Positions 7,763-15,259 of a stretch of DNA of 36,169 bases are shown piece by piece. The stretch is from Oscillospiraceae bacterium. Lineage in GTDB: Bacteria > Bacillota > Clostridia > Oscillospirales > Ruminococcaceae. Numbering within the stretch: position 1 is the first letter of the stretch; every line of letters starts with the position of its first letter. The notes under the pieces are model-generated. The model was given only the letters and a program-made list of their open reading frames with translations, was not told the DNA's origin and did no database searches. The DNA is taken from the NCBI GenBank assembly GCA_031262245.1, contig JAISIJ010000166.1:1-36169 (forward strand), read 5' to 3'. Position numbers and translations under genes: made by a program.

Positions 7763-8596
7763 TTACTTAGCGTTTCTGCGTTTTACTATATATTTATCAG
7801 TTGATTTATTTTTCTTGCGTGTCTTATGACCCAGAGTAGGTTTACCCCAAGGTGACACAGGACCGGGACGACCGATAGGTGATTTACCCTCACCACCGCC
7901 GTGGGGGTGGTCACAGGGGTTCATAACTGAACCGCGGACTGTAGGACGAATACCCATATGACGGATTCTGCCGGCTTTACCGTAAGAAACGTTTTCGTGG
8001 TCGATATTTGAAACTTGACCGACAGTTGCTTTACAGTTAATTGATACCTTACGCATTTCATTTGAGGGCAGACGAACTGTTGCAAAAGCACCCTCTTTTG
8101 CCACAAGTTGAGCCATACAACCGGCAGCTCTTACTAATTGAGCACCTCTGCCTGCGTATAATTCAATATTGTGGATAAAAGTACCCACGGGGATATTCAA
8201 GAGCGGCAAAGTATTGCCGGGTTTAATATCGGCATCTGCACCTGTACGGATTACATCTCCGACTTTCAAGCCGTGAGGAGCAACAATATAGGATTTTTTA
8301 CCACTTTCATATTGAACCAAAGCGATAAATGCAGAACGGTTAGGGTCATATTCCAATGTTAAAACAGTAGCATTTTCACCCTCAACCTGTCTTTTAAAGT
8401 CAATAATTCTGTATTTTTTTCTGTTACCGCCGCCTTGATGACGTACTGTAATTCTGCCGTAGCTGTTACGACCGCTTTTCTTTTTGAGCGGTTGTAACAG
8501 AGATTTCTCGGGTTCTACTTTCGAGAGAACGGAGTAATCTGTTACAGTCATTTGGCGTCTTGCAGGGGTAGTAGGTTTATATTGCTTAATCGCCAT
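7763..8596 (-). CDS. rplB: 50S ribosomal protein L2
   Basis: L2 is needed for subunit joining and peptidyl-transferase activity. The 277-residue protein has the full L2 set: [59 protein letters not shown] with the conserved histidine region, and a basic C-terminus. AAGGAG precedes the ATG. Directly upstream of that site lies a hairpin with a GAAA-type loop (8616-8647). Confidence 0.98.
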   Translation of the reverse strand: MAIKQYKPTTPARRQMTVTDYSVLSKVEPEKSLLQPLKKKSGRNSYGRITVRHQGGGNRKKYRIIDFKRQVEGENATVLTLEYDPNRSAFIALVQYESGKKSYIVAPHGLKVGDVIRTGADADIKPGNTLPLLNIPVGTFIHNIELYAGRGAQLVRAAGCMAQLVAKEGAFATVRLPSNEMRKVSINCKATVGQVSNIDHENVSYGKAGRIRHMGIRPTVRGSVMNPCDHPHGGGEGKSPIGRPGPVSPWGKPTLGHKTRKKNKSTDKYIVKRRNAK

Positions 8597-8615
8597 TTAC
8601 TTTTTTCTCCTTATT

Positions 8616-8647
8616 TGTGCTTTTGTATATTTTCATATTAAAGCACA
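8616..8647 (-). promoter_or_regulatory. Hairpin with GAAA loop just upstream of the rplB ribosome site
   Basis: In mRNA sense TGTGCTTT pairs with AAAGCACA, and inside it ATAT-GAAA-ATAT closes with a GNRA-type tetraloop. The stem ends only 3-4 bases before AAGGAG of rplB (8607-8612). A second small stem, AGAGTT-CCT-AACTCT, lies at 8661-8675. The 108-base rplW-rplB spacer is long for this operon, so a regulatory RNA is plausible but untested. Confidence 0.5.
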
Positions 8648-8704
8648 CCTTTTTATTATCAGAGTTAGGAACTCTATAATTCTATCCGTTATACTGAAAA
8701 GAAA

Positions 8705-8998
8705 TCAGTGTAAGCTGTCAAAGAATTCAATGGTTTTGTCGCCTTTAAGGGTAACGATAGCTTTTTTCCAGCTTGCGGTTTTACCCTCAAAACGACCCAT
8801 TTTTTTAATACGACCGCGAACGTTCATAGTGTGAACCGACGCAACGTCAACATTAAAAAGGGTTTCAACAGCGGATTTTATCTCAAATTTATTAGCATCT
8901 TTTGCAACTCTGAAAGTGTATTTGCCTTGTTCGAGCAAATCAACACTGCGTTCTGTAATAACAGGTTTAACGATAATATCTTGTGGTAATCTGTTCAT
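8705..8998 (-). CDS. rplW: 50S ribosomal protein L23
   Basis: L23 sits at the tunnel exit and docks trigger factor and SRP. The 97-residue protein has DIIVKPVITERSVDLLEQGKYTFRVAKDANKFEIKSAVETLFNVDVASVHTMNVRGRIKK, the standard L23 fold. Its ATG shares one base with the rplD stop (TAATG), so the pair is translationally coupled. Confidence 0.97.
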   Translation of the reverse strand: MNRLPQDIIVKPVITERSVDLLEQGKYTFRVAKDANKFEIKSAVETLFNVDVASVHTMNVRGRIKKMGRFEGKTASWKKAIVTLKGDKTIEFFDSLH

Positions 8999-9621
8999 TA
9001 GGCATACACCTCCTCAATTTTTGTAAGAGCTGATTTAACTACAATGAGTTTTTCATAATTAAGAATATCGTAAACACAGAGTGTGTTTGTAAGAGTTACT
9101 GCAATACCGGGGATATTTCTTGCAGAATTAACAATTTTAGTATCTGCATCCGGGATTACGATTAACGCTTTTTTACCGACATTCAACGCATTAAGCATTG
9201 CAACAATAGTTTTTGTTTTGTATTCTTCTGTTGTCAAAGTATCAAGAACAATTAAGTTATTGTCAAGAACTTTTGAAGAGAGCGCGGATTTCATTGCAAG
9301 TCTGCGTTGTTTTTTGTTGATAGTAAAATTATACTTACGGGGTTTAGGGCCTAAAGCAATACCGCCGTGAACCCATTGCGGTGAACGTGTTGACCCTTGA
9401 CGAGCGTGACCCGTTCCTTTTTGACGCCAAGGTTTTTTACCGCCGCCGCTTACCTCTGTTCTTGTGAGGGTTGATTGAGTACCCTGACGTTGGTTAGCGA
9501 GATAATTTACTACCATTGCGTGCATTACAGCTTTATTCGGAGTAATACCGAAAACTGCATCGTTTAATTCTGTTTGGGATATTTCCTTACCGGTCATATC
9601 GTAAACTGCTACTTTAGCCAA
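8998..9621 (-). CDS. rplD: 50S ribosomal protein L4, TTG start
   Basis: L4 reaches into the exit tunnel and in E. coli also represses the S10 operon through its leader RNA. The 207-residue protein has the conserved loop RTEVSGGGKKPWRQKGTGHARQGSTRSPQW, which contacts the tunnel, and the C-terminal KTIVAMLNALNVGKKALIVIPD. The first codon is TTG (9619-9621), 9 bases after AAAGGAG, giving MAKVAVYDMTGKE as in other L4 proteins. Confidence 0.97.
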   Translation of the reverse strand: MAKVAVYDMTGKEISQTELNDAVFGITPNKAVMHAMVVNYLANQRQGTQSTLTRTEVSGGGKKPWRQKGTGHARQGSTRSPQWVHGGIALGPKPRKYNFTINKKQRRLAMKSALSSKVLDNNLIVLDTLTTEEYKTKTIVAMLNALNVGKKALIVIPDADTKIVNSARNIPGIAVTLTNTLCVYDILNYEKLIVVKSALTKIEEVYA

Positions 9622-9637
9622 TTTTCGTCACTCCTTT

Positions 9638-10327
9638 CTAATTTGCAGACCTCTGGTCGATTATTTGAGCGGGTTTACCCTTTAATTGAGTACCCTTAAC
9701 TGCATTTATAACACAGACAAGACTTCCGTTGGGACCGGGAACGGCACCTTTGATTGCGATAAGATTGTTTTCAACGTCAATCTTAACAATCTCAAGATTT
9801 TGAACCGTAACTGTTTCAGCACCCATATGACCCGGCATAGTTTTGCCTTTATAAATTCTTGAAGGTGATGAACAAGCTCCCATTGAACCGGCGTGACGGT
9901 GAACAGGACCGGAACCGTGAGTTTCTTTAATTCTGTGATTGTTAAAGCGTTTGATAGTGCCTTGGAAACCTTTACCTTTGCTTGTTCCGCTGACATCTAC
10001 AATATCACCTACCGTAAAAACATCTGCTTTCAAGACTTTACCCAATTCATATTCGGAAAAATTAGCGAATTTGAATTCTTTAAGGTGTTTCTTATTGGCA
10101 ACATCTGCTTTTGCAAAATGACCCGCTTGAGGTTTGTTAACGTGTTTGGGAGTAACATCTCCGTAACCCAACTGAACAGCCTCATAACCGTCATTCTCTT
10201 TTGTTTTGATTTGTGAAACAACACAGGGACCTACTTCAACAACGGTAACGGGTATTTGCTTACCGCTTGTGTCAAAAAGTTGTGTCATTCCGACCTTTTT
10301 GCCGAGTAATCCTTTTGTTAATGCCAT
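9638..10327 (-). CDS. rplC: 50S ribosomal protein L3
   Basis: L3 is an early 50S assembly protein near the peptidyl-transferase centre. The 229-residue protein has GLLGKKVGMTQLFDTSGKQIPVTVVEVGPC, GTSKGKGFQGTIKRFN, GPVHRHAGSMGACSSPSRIYKGKTMPGHMG, all L3 hallmarks, and a C-terminus about 15-20 residues longer than average. The start ATG (10325-10327) has no SD at normal range. A strong AGGAGG lies 27 bases upstream with a hairpin in between; see the separate entry. Confidence 0.97.
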   Translation of the reverse strand: MALTKGLLGKKVGMTQLFDTSGKQIPVTVVEVGPCVVSQIKTKENDGYEAVQLGYGDVTPKHVNKPQAGHFAKADVANKKHLKEFKFANFSEYELGKVLKADVFTVGDIVDVSGTSKGKGFQGTIKRFNNHRIKETHGSGPVHRHAGSMGACSSPSRIYKGKTMPGHMGAETVTVQNLEIVKIDVENNLIAIKGAVPGPNGSLVCVINAVKGTQLKGKPAQIIDQRSAN

Positions 10328-10336
10328 ACTCTTTCG

Positions 10337-10360
10337 GTGCGAAAAATCGCACTTCCTCCT
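10337..10360 (-). promoter_or_regulatory. rplC ribosome site separated from the start codon by a hairpin
   Basis: AGGAGG (complement of 10355-10360) is the only good SD for rplC, but it is 27 bases from the ATG. Between them GTGCGA-TTTT-TCGCAC (10337-10352) forms a 6-bp GC-containing stem. With the stem folded, the effective distance falls to about 11 bases. Hairpins that shorten the SD-start distance are known from phage T4 gene 38. The alternative is a weak GAAAGAG immediately before the ATG. Confidence 0.6.
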
Positions 10361-10401
10361 CTCGTCATTGGTTGATTTTCATCAACATAACACAGTCATA
10401 G

Positions 10402-10516
10402 GTCAATAGTATAAACTACTGACGTAACATTTTTTATTCTCTCTTTGCTTTAGGGTAATACTTCTCTCGAAGTTCTCTACTTGTGGTAAATGTCGGCAAC
10501 TTAGCTGACATTACCC
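10402..10516 (-). promoter_or_regulatory. Structured RNA spacer between rpsJ and rplC
   Basis: The 220-base spacer folds into several hairpins in mRNA order. GGTAATGTC pairs with GACATTTACC (10485-10515, one bulge). ACTTC-GAGA-GAAGT (10460-10473) has a GNRA loop. GTCAGTAGT-TTAT-ACTATTGAC (10402-10423) has one G-U. Just outside this range GTTGAT-GAAA-ATCAAC (10371-10386) has another GNRA loop. GGGTAAT can also pair with ATTACCC (10510-10516 with 10453-10459), which excludes the first hairpin. This looks like a switchable leader; no terminator U-run is present. Confidence 0.5.
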
Positions 10517-10547
10517 TTGTTATACCCTTTAGTGTCAGAGCGATATA

Positions 10548-10859
10548 CTATTTAACTTCCATACTGATTTCAACGCCTGCAATAATATCAAGGTCTTTAA
10601 GTGCGGACATTGTTTTTTCTGTAGGACGGATAACGTCTATTAAGCGTTTGTGTGTACGCAATTCAAATTGCTCACGGCTGTCTTTATATTTGTGAACAGC
10701 ACGGAGAATTGTTATAATCTCTTTTTCTGTAGGGAGCGGAATAGGACCGCTTACTTTTGCACCGCTGCGAATAGCTGTTTCAACTATCTTCTTTGCTGCG
10801 GTATCTACAATTGCGTGTTCGTAACCTTTGATTTTGATTCTGATTTTTTCGGTAGCCAT
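10548..10859 (-). CDS. rpsJ: 30S ribosomal protein S10
   Basis: S10 is the first gene of the operon, a 30S head protein that in many bacteria also joins NusB in antitermination. The 103-residue protein has [72 protein letters not shown], full consensus S10. AAGGAG precedes the ATG by 6 bases. It is followed by a structured 220-base spacer instead of the usual short gap to rplC. Confidence 0.98.
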   Translation of the reverse strand: MATEKIRIKIKGYEHAIVDTAAKKIVETAIRSGAKVSGPIPLPTEKEIITILRAVHKYKDSREQFELRTHKRLIDVIRPTEKTMSALKDLDIIAGVEISMEVK

Positions 10860-11109
10860 TTATTTCTCCTTATAACTCTTTTATGTTTACAACTTGCCGT
10901 GTGTTTCATAAACACAACACTTGCAAACATTTCAGCCTGCACCTCAAAGGGTACAGAATTTTTTAATTGTAATTTATTAAAATCATCGTGCAATGTTTTT
11001 AATAAATCAACAATCTCAGCGTAATTTACCTTATCCCAAGGCGAATAAGCAATTTTACGCAAGATTATGGGGATTTCACCGTATATCCGGAGATAATCCG
11101 CCAAAATGC
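10860..11109 (-). promoter_or_regulatory. S10 operon leader, about 250 bases, with shared 26-bp motif
   Basis: The leader runs from the predicted transcription start near 11109 to rpsJ. The segment 10886-10911 is the second copy of the 26-bp motif also found before rpsC (three mismatches). Its mRNA core AACACACGGCA overlaps a small stem, GTGTTT-ATG-AAACAC (10901-10915). A reading frame from a TTG at 11104 crosses the leader into rpsJ, but it has only a weak ribosome site and I do not count it as a gene. No terminator is evident. Confidence 0.5.
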
Positions 11110-11115
11110 CTTGCT

Positions 11116-11144
11116 ATTATATCACAAAAAAAGTCGGTGTTCAA
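11116..11144 (-). promoter_or_regulatory. Sigma-A promoter of the S10-spc operon
   Basis: On the minus strand TTGAAC (11139-11144) and TATAAT (11116-11121) are spaced by exactly 17 bases. The start point would be about 11109, some 250 bases before rpsJ. It is the only near-consensus promoter noticed upstream of the operon and is divergent from the htpG promoter 80-130 bases away. Confidence 0.85.
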
Positions 11145-11226
11145 ACAATCCGCTAAAAAGTCAGAGAAAAGTTTGTAGAAAAAATTAAAGGTTTTTTGGT
11201 TATATTGCACAAAAATAGAAAAATAC

Positions 11227-11255
11227 TTGACAACATTAGCACTTAAAATTATAAT
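11227..11255 (+). promoter_or_regulatory. Consensus sigma-A promoter of htpG
   Basis: TTGACA (11227-11232) and TATAAT (11250-11255) are both perfect, with a 17-base spacer. The spacer itself contains TTAGCACTT (11236-11244), which resembles one half of the CIRCE operator. The operator proper begins 3 bases after the -10, so repressor binding would block the start site. Confidence 0.93.
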
Positions 11256-11258
11256 ATG

Positions 11259-11285
11259 TTAGCAGTCAAATCGATTGAGTGCTAA
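11259..11285 (+). promoter_or_regulatory. CIRCE operator (HrcA binding site)
   Basis: TTAGCAGTC, nine bases (AAATCGATT), then GAGTGCTAA matches the CIRCE consensus TTAGCACTC-N9-GAGTGCTAA with a single C-to-G change in the left arm. HrcA bound here would repress htpG until heat stress. In Bacillus subtilis CIRCE governs groE and dnaK, not htpG, so this is a different regulon membership. Confidence 0.93.
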
Positions 11286-11329
11286 TTGAAATAAATAAAA
11301 AAACACTTATATAATAGTAGGAGGTCAAA

Positions 11330-13267
11330 ATGGCAAAGAAAGAATTTAAAGCCGAGAGTAAACGCTTGCTGGATTTAATGGTAAACTCTATTTACACCCA
11401 TAAAGAAATATTTTTAAGGGAATTAATCTCTAATGCAAGTGACGCAGTAGACAAACTGTATTTTAAATCTTTAACCGAGAATATCGGGAAAAACAGAAAC
11501 GATTTTTATATCAATATCTCACCTGACAAACAGAATAGAACGCTTACAATTTCCGATAACGGTATCGGTATGACTAAAGAGGATTTAGAAAATAATTTAG
11601 GTATTATTGCGAACAGCGGTTCTTTTAATTTTAAATCCGAGAATAAGTCTGACGATATTAATATTATCGGTCAATTCGGTGTTGGTTTTTATTCTGCTTT
11701 TATGATTGCAAAAGAAGTTATTGTTAAGTCAAAAGCATACGGTGAAGAACAGGCTTATGAATGGAAGTCAGAGGGTTCTGACGGATATACTATAGAAGAA
11801 TGTTCAAAAGACAGCAACGGAACGGAAATCACCCTTGTTTTTAAAGAAGATACAGAGGACGAGAAATATTCAGACTATCTTGAGGGCTGGCGTTTGCAGA
11901 ATTTGATTAGGAAATACAGCGATTATATCCGCTATCCCATTCAATTGCCTGTTACCGAGAATGTTCCTATTGAAAAAGCAGAACACGTTCACGAGGACGG
12001 TACTCCTTGCGACCACGACCACGGCGAGGATAATGCACCTCAATATGAAGAAGTTACAACTATTAAAACTATTAACTCAATGGTACCGCTTTGGAAAAAG
12101 AATAAGAATGAATTGACTGACGAAGAGTATAATCAGTTTTATAAAGATAAATTTAATGAATATACCGACCCGCTTGTGAGAACTCACGTTAAAAACGAGG
12201 GTACTGTAACTTATGACGCATTGCTTTTTATTCCCTCAAAAGCTCCCTTTAATTATTATTCAAAAGATTATGAAAAAGGCTTGCAACTTTATTCAAACGG
12301 TGTTATGATTATGCAGAAATGCAAAGACCTTTTACCCGATTATTTCGCTTTTGTAAAAGGACTTGTTGACAGTGAAGATTTTTCACTTAATATTTCAAGA
12401 GAAATTTTACAGCACGACCACCAATTAAAACTTATTGCAAAGAATATCGAAAAAACAATCAAGAACGAGTTAGTAAAACTCTTAAAAAATGACAGAGAGA
12501 AATACGAAGGATTTTTCAAAGAATTCGGAACTCCCGTTAAATACGGTATCTATGAGAGTTTCGGTGCTAATGCCGATAATCTCAAAGATTTACTGATATT
12601 CTATTCTTCAAGCGAGAAAAAACTTGTTACCCTTGCGGAATATAAAGAGAGAATGAAACCCGAGCAGGAATTTATCTACTATGCTGTGGGTAAAACAACA
12701 GAGGGTATTGATATTTCCCCGAAAACAGAGGCTGTTAAAGCAAAGGGTTATGAATTACTCTACTTTACGGAAGATGTTGACGAGTTTGCAATAAAAATGT
12801 TGCGTGAATATGACGGCAAACAATTTAAATCTGTTTCAAGCGGCGACTTAAAACTTGAAACAGAAGAAGAAAAGAAAGCTGCAGAAGAAAAATCCAAAGA
12901 ATATCAACCCCTCTTTGACGAAATGCAAAAACACCTTGCCGGCAAAGTTTCCGCAGTACGTTTGTCAACACGTCTTAAAGACCACCCTGTATGTCTTTCA
13001 AGTGAGGGTGAAGTGTCTGTTGAAATGCAGGAGATTTTAAAACAAATGCCCGGTTCGGATGTTGCAAAGAGTATGCAGTCTGCACCGATACTTGAAATAA
13101 ACGGTGACCACCCTATTTTTGCAAAACTGCAAAATTTCTTTGAAAATGACAAAGAAACATTAGGGGATTATGCAGATATTCTCTTAGGTCAAGCTAAACT
13201 TGCAGAGGGTTTTGCTTTAGAAAATCCCGCAGAGTTTGCAGATAAAATTACTAAGTTGCTTAGCTAA
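11330..13267 (+). CDS. htpG: Chaperone protein HtpG (bacterial Hsp90)
   Basis: HtpG is an ATP-dependent cytosolic chaperone. The 645-residue protein has the GHKL ATPase domain with LRELISNASDA, SDNGIGMTKEDL (75-86) and GQFGVGFYSAF (114-124), a middle domain with SMVPLWKKNK and SREILQHD, and the C-terminal dimerisation part. Residues 219-234 (HVHEDGTPCDHDHGED) form a His/Asp-rich insert with a cysteine between the N and middle domains, where E. coli has no such stretch; it may bind metal. AGGAGG is 5 bases before the ATG. Transcription is from the CIRCE-controlled promoter just upstream. Confidence 0.97.
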   Translation: MAKKEFKAESKRLLDLMVNSIYTHKEIFLRELISNASDAVDKLYFKSLTENIGKNRNDFYINISPDKQNRTLTISDNGIGMTKEDLENNLGIIANSGSFNFKSENKSDDINIIGQFGVGFYSAFMIAKEVIVKSKAYGEEQAYEWKSEGSDGYTIEECSKDSNGTEITLVFKEDTEDEKYSDYLEGWRLQNLIRKYSDYIRYPIQLPVTENVPIEKAEHVHEDGTPCDHDHGEDNAPQYEEVTTIKTINSMVPLWKKNKNELTDEEYNQFYKDKFNEYTDPLVRTHVKNEGTVTYDALLFIPSKAPFNYYSKDYEKGLQLYSNGVMIMQKCKDLLPDYFAFVKGLVDSEDFSLNISREILQHDHQLKLIAKNIEKTIKNELVKLLKNDREKYEGFFKEFGTPVKYGIYESFGANADNLKDLLIFYSSSEKKLVTLAEYKERMKPEQEFIYYAVGKTTEGIDISPKTEAVKAKGYELLYFTEDVDEFAIKMLREYDGKQFKSVSSGDLKLETEEEKKAAEEKSKEYQPLFDEMQKHLAGKVSAVRLSTRLKDHPVCLSSEGEVSVEMQEILKQMPGSDVAKSMQSAPILEINGDHPIFAKLQNFFENDKETLGDYADILLGQAKLAEGFALENPAEFADKITKLLS

Positions 13268-13378
13268 GAGTGCGTATTTTTAAAATCCTATTTAAGTTAA
13301 AGCTGTTATTTAGTTAAGGTTGTATAAAAACTTAGAGAATAATAGATAAGTAACGATAATAGAGAAGTAAAAAAGTAA

Positions 13379-13969
13379 ATGAAAGAATTTTTTAAACAGA
13401 GCGGTATTGAGATTGATAATCTAAAAATTGAGAAACTCAGAGCATATTCTGAGTTTCTCAAAGACTATAATAAAAAGGTAAATCTTACTCGTATTACGGA
13501 AGATAATGATATTATTATAAAGCATTTTATTGACAGCGTTATTGTGCTTAATTATATTGATATTCCCCAAGGTGCTAAACTCGTTGACGTTGGAACGGGA
13601 GCGGGTTTTCCCGGAGTGCCTTTGAAAATTTTCCGACCTGATATTGAAATTACACTTGTTGACAGCCTTAATAAGCGGATTGTTTTTTTGGAACAATTGC
13701 TTAAGTTGTTGGAGATTGAGGGTGACTGTGTTCATTCAAGAGGTGAGGATTTATCAAAAAACAGCGAATACAGCGGTCAATTTGATATTGCAACCGCAAG
13801 GGCAGTTGCAAAAATCCCCGATTTAAAAAAATATACTATGGGCTTCCTTAAAACAGGGGGGCGACTTTTGGCATATAAGGACTTAAAAGAGGAAATAACA
13901 GAGGGTAACAGTTATATCTACAAATTACCCAACGGAGATGACCGACGGCTTATCGAAATTACGAAGTAG
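13379..13969 (+). CDS. rsmG: 16S rRNA (guanine-527-N7) methyltransferase RsmG
   Basis: RsmG methylates G527 in the 530 loop of 16S rRNA using S-adenosylmethionine; loss gives low-level streptomycin resistance. The 196-residue protein has YNKKVNLTRITEDNDIIIKHFIDS, the SAM motif LVDVGTGAGFPGVPLKI and TARAVAKIPDL. It is shorter than most homologues (about 210-240) mainly at the C-terminus. The ribosome site is weak (GAGAAG) and the upstream 111 bases lack a clear terminator, so read-through from htpG is possible. A perfect 14-bp hairpin lies within codons 17-28. Confidence 0.93.
   Translation: MKEFFKQSGIEIDNLKIEKLRAYSEFLKDYNKKVNLTRITEDNDIIIKHFIDSVIVLNYIDIPQGAKLVDVGTGAGFPGVPLKIFRPDIEITLVDSLNKRIVFLEQLLKLLEIEGDCVHSRGEDLSKNSEYSGQFDIATARAVAKIPDLKKYTMGFLKTGGRLLAYKDLKEEITEGNSYIYKLPNGDDRRLIEITK
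13428..13461 (+). other. Perfect 14-bp inverted repeat inside the rsmG coding sequence
   Basis: TTGAGAAACTCAGA (13428-13441) and TCTGAGTTTCTCAA (13448-13461) are exact reverse complements around a 6-base loop. It falls early in the reading frame (residues IEKLRAYSEFLK). A stem this strong close to a start can slow ribosomes or serve as a processing site. No U-run follows, so it is not a standard terminator. Confidence 0.85.
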
Positions 13970-13985
13970 AAAGTGTGTGTAAAAA

Positions 13986-15254
13986 ATGGCAGTAATAACA
14001 TATAAATGTCCCTCTTGCGGTGGGGAAGTTACATATAATCCACCTGAAAAAGGATTTGATTGTGAATATTGTGACAGTTTTTTCTATGAAAAAGATATTG
14101 AAAACTACTGGAAACACAATGAGGAAACCGACCTCTCAAAAGACGTTAATGCGGCTTACAGCGTTAACGAATTAGAGGAATTGGAAAAATATAATTCACA
14201 AATAAATCTTTATACCTGTTCGGGTTGCGGTGCGGAGATTACCGCTGACGATACAACTTCCGCAACCTCTTGCTGTTACTGTCATTGCCCTGTTATTTTA
14301 ACAGGCAGACTTGCCGGTAAATATAAACCCGACAAAATGATTGCTTTTAATTACGACAAAAATCAAGCTGTTGAAATTTTTAACAACTGGATAAAAAAGC
14401 GTTGGTTTGTTCCGAAAGATTTTAAAACAAGCTCCGGGGATATAACCGGAATTTATGTACCTTATTGGCTTGCGGATTGTAATACCGAAAGTTCTATGAA
14501 TGCGTTGGGACTTAAAACACGTTCTTGGCGAAAGGGAAATTATCTTGTCACCGAAACAAAAGAATATGATGTTGAAAGAGAAGCAAAATTATATTTTGAA
14601 GATGTGCCTATTGATGCCGCACAAAAGATAGACAATGAATTACTCGGGGCAATTGAACCTTATAACTACAGCGAATTTAAACCCTTTTCAATGGCATATC
14701 TAAGCGGATTTCTTTCAAATAAATTTGATATTACACAACAGGATGTAATGAAAGATATTACAAAAAGAGTAGAAGATTCCAGCAAAGAATATCTGCGTTC
14801 GACTATGAGAGATTATTCAAGTGTAAAAATTTCTGCTGCAATTTGTGATATAAAAAAGTCTAATTTTGAATATGCCTTGCTCCCTGTTTGGTTTTTAAAT
14901 TATAAATATAACGATAAAGATTATGAAATTGTTGTAAACGGACAAACAGGCAAACTTGCAGGCACACCGCCTTTATCAATCAAACGTCTGTTAACGGGTG
15001 CTTTGTTATTAATAGTCGGAATGTCTATCTTTGGTTCTATTGCAGGCACTATTTTGAGTTTGGGTCAAGGTGTCGGCGGCGGAGGTTTCTTTTTCGGTTT
15101 CATTGCGGCAATGGTTATGATTGTGAATTCAAAATTCAGTTACAAATTTAAAAAGCAAATATCCGGCACAAACTATCTCAAAAACTCCGACCTAACCTTA
15201 GAAAAAGATATACATCTTCGTACCTACCAAACTCGTGAAAAAGTTAACGATTAG
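13986..15254 (+). CDS. Zinc-ribbon protein with C-terminal membrane segments, function unknown
   Basis: The 422-residue protein belongs to a family seen in Firmicutes and annotated as TFIIB-type zinc-ribbon proteins. Near the N-terminus are two zinc ribbons: CPSC with CEYC (residues 8-30) and CSGC with CCYC (around 77-98). The middle is a soluble domain with aromatic patches (GIYVPYWLAD, YALLPVWFLNYKY). Around 330-385 there are two hydrophobic helices separated by a glycine-rich turn (GQGVGGGGFFFG). I cannot assign a substrate. It follows rsmG by 16 bases and ends at the first copy of the terminator element. Confidence 0.8.
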   Translation: MAVITYKCPSCGGEVTYNPPEKGFDCEYCDSFFYEKDIENYWKHNEETDLSKDVNAAYSVNELEELEKYNSQINLYTCSGCGAEITADDTTSATSCCYCHCPVILTGRLAGKYKPDKMIAFNYDKNQAVEIFNNWIKKRWFVPKDFKTSSGDITGIYVPYWLADCNTESSMNALGLKTRSWRKGNYLVTETKEYDVEREAKLYFEDVPIDAAQKIDNELLGAIEPYNYSEFKPFSMAYLSGFLSNKFDITQQDVMKDITKRVEDSSKEYLRSTMRDYSSVKISAAICDIKKSNFEYALLPVWFLNYKYNDKDYEIVVNGQTGKLAGTPPLSIKRLLTGALLLIVGMSIFGSIAGTILSLGQGVGGGGFFFGFIAAMVMIVNSKFSYKFKKQISGTNYLKNSDLTLEKDIHLRTYQTREKVND

Positions 15255-15259
15255 TTCTG

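Noticed and set aside
10805-11104. TTG-started reading frame of 99 codons across the S10 leader into rpsJ
   Set aside because: It starts only about 5 bases after the predicted transcription start, has a weak AAGG, overlaps rpsJ out of frame and ends in unlikely sequence. Treated as leader, not gene.
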